The notes below the pieces were generated by a model, which saw only the letters and a program-made list of their open reading frames with translations, had not been told where the DNA came from and did not search any database. Source: Amycolatopsis echigonensis (GTDB lineage: Bacteria; Actinomycetota; Actinomycetes; Mycobacteriales; Pseudonocardiaceae). Taken from it: a DNA stretch of 64,000 nt. Below are positions 58,321 through 64,000 of the stretch, in pieces; the first letter of the stretch is position 1, and each line of letters opens with the position of its first letter. The stretch is taken from the NCBI RefSeq assembly GCF_014174495.1, contig NZ_JACJHR010000010.1, positions 83,069-147,068 of the forward strand, given 5' to 3'. Made by a program: the position numbers and the translations under genes.

Positions 58321-58345
58321 TGTCACATCTCCTTCATGGGCCGTT
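58321..58345 (+). promoter_or_regulatory. Candidate ECF41-dependent promoter
   Basis: TGTCACA at 58321-58327 matches the ECF41 -35 element. CGTT at 58342-58345 is one base from the CGTC -10 element, with a spacing of 14. It points at the NmrA-like gene 67 bases downstream. The imperfect -10 and short spacing lower confidence. Confidence 0.45.
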
Positions 58346-58411
58346 TCATCCCCAGTACGACACCCCCCCCAGTGCCCAAGCCCAGCGGCACTGTACCCGG
58401 AAGGAATTGCC

Positions 58412-59146
58412 ATGACGACGATCTTGGTCACCGGCGGCACCGGAACTCTCGGCAAGCTGGTCGTTCCCGCCCTCGGCGACGCGAAGGTGCGAGTCCTCAG
58501 CCGGAAGGCCAATGGCCCCGACCGGTTCGCCTGCGATCTGATGACCGGCGAGGGTCTCGCCCCCGCGGTCGACGGCGCCGACGTGGTCGTGCACCTGGCC
58601 GGCGGCCCTCGGGGCGACGACGTGGCGACAGCGAATCTGGTCCGCGCCGCCGAACGCGCCGGAGTCGGCCACCTGGTTTTCATTTCGGTGATCGCCGCGG
58701 ACGCCATGCCACTCGGTTATTTCCGCCGCAAGCATGAGGCCGAAAAGCTCCTCACCGCGGCGGACGTGCCGTCGACCATCCTGCGCGCGGCCCAGTTCCA
58801 CGGTCTTTGCCTCAATGCCGTGCGGACAGTGGCGAAACTGCCGGTCGTGCCGGTGCCCGCGATCAATTTCCAGCCCGTCGATGCGCGGGAGGTGGCCGAG
58901 CGGATCGCCCGGCTGGCGCTCGGCGCCCCCGCCGGGCGGGTGCGGGATCTGGCCGGACCCAAGGTGTACGGCATGGGCGAACTGGTCGACAAGTATGTGC
59001 GGGCCAGCGGGCGACGACGCTTGAAAATGCCGATGCGCGTTCCCGGAGCGGCCGGAAAGGTCTACCGCGCGAACGGCAACCTCAACCTCGACGCGGACAC
59101 CGGCACCCGCACTTTCGAGGATTATCTCGCCGAGCAGTTCGGCTAA
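58412..59146 (+). CDS. NmrA/SDR-a family NAD(P)-binding protein (ECF41-associated)
   Basis: The 244-residue protein begins with the Rossmann motif ILVTGGTGTLGKLVV. It has the atypical SDR/NmrA layout, with VVVHLAGGPRGDD, LVFISVIAAD and RRKHEAEKLL (no canonical YxxxK). Genes of this type (oxidoreductase or epimerase) usually lie beside ECF41 sigma factors and are their targets. It may be a redox or regulatory protein; no substrate is evident. It ends in overlap with the convergent coaX gene. Confidence 0.85.
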   Translation: MTTILVTGGTGTLGKLVVPALGDAKVRVLSRKANGPDRFACDLMTGEGLAPAVDGADVVVHLAGGPRGDDVATANLVRAAERAGVGHLVFISVIAADAMPLGYFRRKHEAEKLLTAADVPSTILRAAQFHGLCLNAVRTVAKLPVVPVPAINFQPVDAREVAERIARLALGAPAGRVRDLAGPKVYGMGELVDKYVRASGRRRLKMPMRVPGAAGKVYRANGNLNLDADTGTRTFEDYLAEQFG

Positions 59147-59916
59147 CGCACATTCCGTTCGTACACCAGGCGCAGGCCGAGCAGCGTCAGGTCCGGCACG
59201 TGCTCCTTGATCGTCTCGGATTCGCCCAGCACCAGCGGGGCGAGCCCGCCGGTGGCGATCACCGTGACCGGTTCCGAGCTGTCGTGCTGCAATTCGCGCA
59301 CGATCCGCCGGACGAGCCCGTCGACCTGGCCGGCGAACCCGTACAAAATGCCGGACTGCAGGCATTCCACGGTGTTCTTGCCGATCACCGAACGCGGCGG
59401 GACGAGTTCCACCTTGCGCAGTGCCGCCGCGCGGGCGGCGAGCGCGTCCACCGAGATCTCGATGCCCGGGGCGAACGCCCCGCCGAGGAATTCGCCCCGG
59501 GCCGAGATCGCGTCGACGTTCGTGGAGGTGCCGAAATCGACCACCACGCACGCGGTGGCGTGCAAATGGTGCGCGGCAAGGGTGTTCACCAGCCGGTCCG
59601 CGCCGACTTCCTTCGGATTGTCCACCAGCAGCGCGACCCCGGTGCGCACGCCGGGCTCGACCACGACCTTCGGCACCCGCGCGTAATAGCGGCCGAGCAT
59701 CACCCGCAATTCCCGCAGCACCGCGGGAACGGTGGACAACGCGCTGATTCCGGTGACCGCGTCGGCGTGCTGGCCGAGCAGCCCGCGCACGGTGAGCGCG
59801 AGTTCGTCCGCGGTCATCCGCGCGTCGGTGCGCATCCGCCAGTCACCGACGAGCTCGGTGCCCTCGTAGAGGCCGAGCACGATATTGGTGTTGCCGACGT
59901 CGACAGTGAGCAGCAA
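59143..59916 (-). CDS. coaX: Type III pantothenate kinase
   Basis: The 257-residue enzyme has MLLTVDVGNTNIVLGLY, the pantothenate-site GADRLVNTLAA, VVDFGTSTNVDAI and VTVIATGGLAPLV. It phosphorylates pantothenate as the first step of CoA synthesis. The start is TTG 59916 with GGAAGA upstream. It follows panD and panC in one operon, joining pantothenate synthesis to its use, as in mycobacteria. Confidence 0.95.
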   Translation of the reverse strand: MLLTVDVGNTNIVLGLYEGTELVGDWRMRTDARMTADELALTVRGLLGQHADAVTGISALSTVPAVLRELRVMLGRYYARVPKVVVEPGVRTGVALLVDNPKEVGADRLVNTLAAHHLHATACVVVDFGTSTNVDAISARGEFLGGAFAPGIEISVDALAARAAALRKVELVPPRSVIGKNTVECLQSGILYGFAGQVDGLVRRIVRELQHDSSEPVTVIATGGLAPLVLGESETIKEHVPDLTLLGLRLVYERNVR

Positions 59917-59960
59917 CGAGGTCTTCCTTACCGCGGCTCGCGACCGCCGCCGGGACGGGT

Positions 59961-60455
59961 TCAGTTTTCGGCGTGCAGCAACGCGTCGAGACGGCGCGCG
60001 TCCGCGGTTTCGGCCACCGGGAAGGTCATCGTGTCCTCTTCGGGCAGCGTGACCGTGCCGCTCAGCAGACCCGATCCGTCCGGCGCGTGCGCCGGGTCGT
60101 CCCCGCGCTCGACGATCCGGTTGTAATCGTCCACAAAGATCACTCGCGGCCGGTAAGCGCGTGCCTCCGCGTCGTCCATCTGCCCGTAGGCGATCAGGAT
60201 GACCAGGTCGCCCGGATGCACGAGGTGTGCGGCGGCTCCGTTGATGCCGAGCACGCCGCTGCCGCGCTCGCCGGTGATGACATAGGTCTCCAGCCGCGCG
60301 CCGTTCGTGACGTCCACAATGGACACCTGCTCGCCCTCGAGCAGGTCGGCGGCCTCCATCAGGTCCTCGTCGACCGTGACCGAACCCACGTAGTGCAGGT
60401 CGGCCTGGGTCACCGTGGCCCGGTGGATCTTCGATTTCAGCATCGTGCGATACAT
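59961..60455 (-). CDS. panD: Aspartate 1-decarboxylase
   Basis: The 164-residue pyruvoyl enzyme has the self-cleavage site Gly24-Ser25 in [10 protein letters not shown], and substrate-site segments [25 protein letters not shown] and [12 protein letters not shown]. It makes beta-alanine for pantothenate. Compared with the usual 126-140 residues it has an extra C-terminal tail of about 40 residues after NRIVERGDD. It lies 12 bases after panC. Confidence 0.95.
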   Translation of the reverse strand: MYRTMLKSKIHRATVTQADLHYVGSVTVDEDLMEAADLLEGEQVSIVDVTNGARLETYVITGERGSGVLGINGAAAHLVHPGDLVILIAYGQMDDAEARAYRPRVIFVDDYNRIVERGDDPAHAPDGSGLLSGTVTLPEEDTMTFPVAETADARRLDALLHAEN

Positions 60456-60467
60456 CGTGGACTCTCC

Positions 60468-61376
60468 CTATTCCCCTGCGTCCGGGTCCCCGCTCGGATG
60501 TTCCACGGCTTTTCCGAGCAGCACTCCCGCGTTGTCGATCAGCCGGGTACTCCCCACCCGGGCAGCGACCAGCAACCGCGCCTCTCCGTCGACGGGCGCC
60601 GGCCCCAAATCGGTTCCCCTCAATTCCAGGTAATCCACTTCCACCTGGGGACGGGCCGCGAGCGTCTTCCGCGCCATCTCCAGCACGGCCTCCGCTCCGT
60701 CCCGCCCGACGTGGGCTCCGGCCGACAAAGCGGCCGACAGCACCACGGCGTCTTCCCTCTGTTCGGGCGTCAGGTAGACGTTGCGCGAGGACAGCGCGAG
60801 GCCGTCTCGCTCCCGGACCGTCGGCACTCCGATGACACGGGTGTCGATGTTCAGGTCCGCCACCATCCGCTTGATCAGCACCAGCTGCTGGTAGTCCTTC
60901 TCCCCGAAAAACGCGTAATCCGGGCGCAGCAGGTTGAACAGCTTCGCGACGACCGTCAGCACCCCGGCGAAATGCCCGGGCCGGACGGCTCCCTCCAGCT
61001 CGTCGCCGAGCGGGCCGGGGTTCACGGTGACCATCGCGTTGTCCGCGTACAGGTCCGAGGCCTTCGGCGTAAAGGCCAGTTCGACGCCTGCTTCGGACAA
61101 GGTCGCCAAGTCGGCTTCGAGCTGGCGCGGGTACGCCTCGAAGTCCTCGCCCTCGCCGAACTGCAAGGGGTTCACGAAGATTGACGCGGCGACAACAGTG
61201 TTCGGCAGCCGCTTCGCGCGGCGCAGCAGCTCGCGGTGGCCGTCGTGCAGCGCACCCATCGTGGGCACGAGCGCGATCTTCCGGCCGACGCTGCGCAGGC
61301 TCCAGCTCACCTTGCTGATGTGCTCGGGCGGCTGGAACGTGTTGAGCGTTCCGCGCTGGAATTTCGGTGTCGTCAC
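60468..61376 (-). CDS. panC: Pantothenate synthetase
   Basis: The 302-residue enzyme has the ATP-site motif LVPTMGALHDGH, NPLQFGEGEDFEAYPR, VRPGHFAGVLTVVAKLF, FFGEKDYQQL and the KMSKS-like ALSSRN. It joins pantoate and beta-alanine. The GTG start overlaps the stop of the DUF2520 gene by 4 bases. It belongs to the operon DUF2520-panC-panD-coaX. Confidence 0.95.
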   Translation of the reverse strand: MTTPKFQRGTLNTFQPPEHISKVSWSLRSVGRKIALVPTMGALHDGHRELLRRAKRLPNTVVAASIFVNPLQFGEGEDFEAYPRQLEADLATLSEAGVELAFTPKASDLYADNAMVTVNPGPLGDELEGAVRPGHFAGVLTVVAKLFNLLRPDYAFFGEKDYQQLVLIKRMVADLNIDTRVIGVPTVRERDGLALSSRNVYLTPEQREDAVVLSAALSAGAHVGRDGAEAVLEMARKTLAARPQVEVDYLELRGTDLGPAPVDGEARLLVAARVGSTRLIDNAGVLLGKAVEHPSGDPDAGE

Positions 61377-62275
61377 GGGGTCTGTCCTTCGGCGGGGTCG
61401 GCGAGAAGATCGGTCAGTTCGCCCGCGGCCGCGGGATCGAGCAGGCCGGCGGCGCGGGACCGTTCGGCCGTGCGCCGGGCCAGCGCCCGGTAGGCCGGGG
61501 CGATCTGCGGCGCCCGCTCCGTGAGCACGTCGAGGTGCTTGCGGACGGTGCCGAGATCACCACGCGGGACCGGTCCGGTGAGGGCGCGGTCCCCGTGGCG
61601 AAGGACATTGTCCAATGCCGCTGAAAGCAGCGGTGCGACGAGTCGTTCCGGATGCCCGATTCCGGCGTCGCGCAGGGTTTCGGTGCAGTCGGCGACCAGC
61701 GTCATCAGGTGATTCGCACCGTGCGCCAGCGCCGCGTGGTACAGCGCCCGCGCGGATTCCGGAACGCGCACCGGCTCGGCGCCCATCTCGACGGCAAGTG
61801 CCTCGCCGACGTTCCACGCCGCGTCGTCGTCCGGTGCCGCGGTGACGCCGATGCTCGCCGCGACAAGGCGTTCCAGATCCTCCTCGCGGCCGGTGAAGGT
61901 GAGCACCGGGTGCAGGGCGAGCGGCAGCGCACCGGCTTCCGCGGCCGGGGCCAGCACGTCGATGCCGTGCGCGCCGGAGGTGTGCACCACGATCTGACCG
62001 GCGCGGATGGAATTCGTGGCGACCAGGCCACGGACGGTGCCGGCGAGCGCGTCGTCCGGCAGCGCGAGCAAGACGAGATCGGCTCTCCGCACGACTTCGT
62101 CGGGCGGCAGCAACGGGACATCCGGCAGCAGCCGTTCCGCGCGGTTCAGCGAAGCGGCGGACAGCCCCGACGCGGCGACTACGGTGTGGCCGGCCCTGGC
62201 CAGTGCCGCACCGAGGACACTGCCCACGCGGCCAGCGGAAACGACGCCCACGGCAAGGCGGGCCGGTCGGTTCAT
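61373..62275 (-). CDS. Rossmann-like and DUF2520 domain protein
   Basis: The 300-residue protein has an N-terminal NAD(P)-binding fold (VGVVSAGRVGSVLGAALARAGH), LLALPDDAL and HTSGAHGIDVL. A helical DUF2520 domain follows, with ALYHAALAHGANHLMTL, resembling ketopantoate reductase or other 6-phosphogluconate dehydrogenase-like enzymes. It overlaps panC, and its mycobacterial counterpart Rv3603c has the same position. A pantoate-forming role is attractive but unproven. Confidence 0.85.
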   Translation of the reverse strand: MNRPARLAVGVVSAGRVGSVLGAALARAGHTVVAASGLSAASLNRAERLLPDVPLLPPDEVVRRADLVLLALPDDALAGTVRGLVATNSIRAGQIVVHTSGAHGIDVLAPAAEAGALPLALHPVLTFTGREEDLERLVAASIGVTAAPDDDAAWNVGEALAVEMGAEPVRVPESARALYHAALAHGANHLMTLVADCTETLRDAGIGHPERLVAPLLSAALDNVLRHGDRALTGPVPRGDLGTVRKHLDVLTERAPQIAPAYRALARRTAERSRAAGLLDPAAAGELTDLLADPAEGQTP

Positions 62276-62534
62276 GGCGTGCGCCTGTGGACGCTCATGG
62301 CTCGAAACTCCTCATGTTCGTTCCAGTCCCGCTCTTTCGGCGCGGGTACCAGACGACGGCGCGAGAGTAGCCCCGACGCGGCCGGATGGCGGTACCTGGG
62401 TGACCAGCTTCACCCGGGACGGGCAATCGCGCCCGTACCTTATTGGCCTTCGGCTTCTCGCGGCCGCCGTGCGCACAAATCCCCCGGTGGGACTCCACTT
62501 TTGGCACGGTCGAGCTACCCCGGACGGGGAACGT
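62276..62534. other. Intergenic region upstream of the pantothenate operon
   Basis: No gene is supported. GGGTGA-CCAGCT-TCACCC near 62398-62415 is a small perfect inverted repeat, and may be an operator or weak terminator. It should contain the promoter for the DUF2520-panC-panD-coaX operon, but none was clear. Confidence 0.4.
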
Positions 62535-63710
62535 TCACCGACTGTCGCGCTTGTTGGCCAATCGCACGGCATCGGCGCGCGCTTCCCGCAGTGCCTGCAA
62601 CAACTCTTCCTGCCGCTGCCGGTCCTGTTCGGTGCGCAGCCGCGTACGGCGGAGGAATGCGAGCTCAGTCACGCTCGCCTGATACCGGCCCACCGCCCGC
62701 GCCGCCGCCCGGCCGGATTGCTTGCGCGCCTGCTTCCGCCATTGCCGCCGCCCGGGCAAACTGGCGAGCAGTTCGATCTCCGACGGCGCGATCCACCGCG
62801 CGGCCGCCATCTTCGGCAACGCCGCGGCTACGATCCGCTGCTCTCGCCGTCGCTGCAACACGATCACGTAGATCGCGGCGATCAGCAGCGGCAAAATCAC
62901 CAGGAAATACAGCGTGAGGAAGGTCTTGCCGCCGTTGAGCGTGGCCGCGGCGTTCCAGAGCGCGTGCAAAATGACGCCGGCGAGATACCCGGCCAGCGGC
63001 GCGAGAATCCGGATCCACCGCTGCGCATACCGCGCGGCGATGCCGAACCCGATGCCGGTCATCGCGGTGAACAGCGGGTGCGTGAACGGCGAAAGCACGC
63101 CACGCACGAGGAAAGCGGCGAGCACCCCGGAACTGGTTCCATTGCCGAAGCCGTGGTCAGCGAAGGCGCGACCGAAGTAATAGATGTTCTCGGTGAAGGC
63201 GAACCCAGCGGCCGCGAAGCCCGCGTAGACGACGCCGTCGACGATCCCGTCGAATTCCTCGTTGCGCCGCCAGAAGATCAACAGGACAAAAACGCCCTTC
63301 GCGGCTTCCTCGACGAGCGGCGCGGAGACGAGCGCACTCACCTTGCTGCCGTTGCCGCCGCCGAGAAGCAGGTCACCGAAGGCCTCGGCCCCAGTGTTGA
63401 TCAACAATGCGGTGACGGTGGCAATGCAAGCGCCCCAAGCGAAAGCGATCAAGAGCAACTTCGCCGGCTCAGGTTCCCAACGATCAACCCAAAGCAACCC
63501 GGCGACTACCACGCCGACCGGCACCAGCGCGGCGACCACCCCGATCGCGACAGCCAGCCACCCGACGCGCGCGGTCGCGAGCCCGAAGAGAAATAGCCCG
63601 CACAACGCCACGACGATCAACCCGAGCACCGGAAGGAGCACGGTGATGTGCCGCGAACGAGAAGACGTGGACGCAGAACCCGGCGGCGTGGCGGAAAGGG
63701 TGCCGTTCAC
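62535..63710 (-). CDS. PrsW family intramembrane metalloprotease
   Basis: The 391-residue protein has eight or so membrane spans. It carries the PrsW motifs EEAAKG (about residue 135) and FAFTENIYYFGRA, then THPLFTAMTGIGFG and LHALWNAAA. The C-terminal third is a basic cytoplasmic domain. PrsW proteases cut membrane-bound anti-sigma factors in other bacteria; the substrate here is unknown. The start is GTG. Confidence 0.85.
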   Translation of the reverse strand: MNGTLSATPPGSASTSSRSRHITVLLPVLGLIVVALCGLFLFGLATARVGWLAVAIGVVAALVPVGVVVAGLLWVDRWEPEPAKLLLIAFAWGACIATVTALLINTGAEAFGDLLLGGGNGSKVSALVSAPLVEEAAKGVFVLLIFWRRNEEFDGIVDGVVYAGFAAAGFAFTENIYYFGRAFADHGFGNGTSSGVLAAFLVRGVLSPFTHPLFTAMTGIGFGIAARYAQRWIRILAPLAGYLAGVILHALWNAAATLNGGKTFLTLYFLVILPLLIAAIYVIVLQRRREQRIVAAALPKMAAARWIAPSEIELLASLPGRRQWRKQARKQSGRAAARAVGRYQASVTELAFLRRTRLRTEQDRQRQEELLQALREARADAVRLANKRDSR

Positions 63711-64000
63711 GAGCGGTCACCATACGCAGGGCCCACCAGTGACGCCGGTTGGACATAGGCGGTTCAGCCCTATGCGGGATATCGCTGTGACGCTCATCCC
63801 TGGCCGCGCCCTTTGTCCGCGGAGGGAACCCCACGGGACTCTGATTCGGCCCGGGTTCCCCGCACAGCCCTCTGCCGTCTGTGAAGGCCCTTTCACGGAC
63901 CACCCCACACTCAACGCGACCCGGCACTCCAACCGCGCGCCACCCACCAAACCGCGACCCGCGCACCCAACCCACCAAGCAGCCACACCTCCCCCGCACC
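63711..64000. other. Right-edge region without a recognised gene
   Basis: The open frames here lack homology or ribosome sites and I do not call a gene. GTGAAGG and CTTTCAC around 63880-63896 form a short hairpin. The final 100 bases are strongly C-rich and G-poor. Confidence 0.4.

Noticed and set aside
63711..64000. Open frames on both strands at the right edge
   Set aside because: None has a ribosome site, typical composition or homology, and the stretch is C-rich.

Overview
The window is high-GC actinobacterial chromosome, most likely from Amycolatopsis or a close relative in the Pseudonocardiaceae. Evidence for this is the strong G/C third-position bias, Lsr2, CarD, ClpC, an MhuD-type enzyme, Zur-like and IdeR-like boxes, a guanidine-III riboswitch, and gene order shared with mycobacteria (carD-ispD-ispF-cysS-rlmB; clpC-lsr2-lysS-coaX-panD-panC). 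No tRNA, rRNA, CRISPR array, insertion sequence or prophage was recognised.

Layout. 1-5.4 kb: a conserved block with the 5' end of a divergent exported-protein gene (lpqE-like by position), carD, the MEP-pathway genes ispD and ispF, a HAD protein, cysS and rlmB. 5.4-8.9 kb: an autoregulated-looking TetR gene, an MBOAT O-acyltransferase, and two small unknown genes of lower GC. 8.9-19.3 kb: a divergent carbohydrate catabolic cluster. Six minus-strand genes (HAD phosphatase, DhaK-DhaL kinase, RpiB-type isomerase, 2-hydroxyacid dehydrogenase, FGGY kinase, class II aldolase) face four plus-strand genes (histidine phosphatase, DeoR regulator, polyol-permease-like MFS carrier, second FGGY kinase) across a 102-bp region with operator-like sites. 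19.3-26.7 kb: a 30-bp tandem repeat, a DivIVA/Scy-like coiled-coil protein with 11-residue repeats, three tandem DUF445 membrane proteins and an AlgJ/AlgX-like acetyltransferase. 26.8-30.8 kb: the znuABC zinc importer with a Zur-like box, and a divergent LacI regulator with a palindrome at its start.

30.9-40.4 kb: carbonic anhydrase, mutY, a Tat-exported amidase, a hydrolase, an M1-like lipoprotein peptidase, a frameshifted mhuD, a sirtuin, a decayed GNAT gene, a membrane endonuclease/phosphatase-fold protein and a DrrAB-like exporter with a strong terminator. 40.4-48.7 kb: a large AfsR/BTAD regulator, a second M1-like peptidase, pyroglutamyl peptidase, a membrane-anchored Hsp70-like protein and a kinase-fold protein. 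48.8-57.5 kb: clpC, an IdeR-box siderophore-iron reductase gene, a TIGR03086 protein, a frameshifted AraC regulator, lsr2, lysS, a methyltransferase, and a guanidinium exporter under a guanidine-III riboswitch. 57.5-63.7 kb: an ECF41-type sigma factor with its likely target gene, then the pantothenate/CoA genes coaX, panD, panC and a DUF2520 gene, and a PrsW-type membrane protease.

Three genes (mhuD, GNAT, AraC) carry what looks like one extra base in a short homopolymer run. Either the sequence has indel errors or these genes are decaying. The least understood systems are the polyol/sugar-acid cluster, the DUF445 trio beside the coiled-coil protein, the membrane Hsp70, and an IspD that lacks the family's CTP-binding signature.
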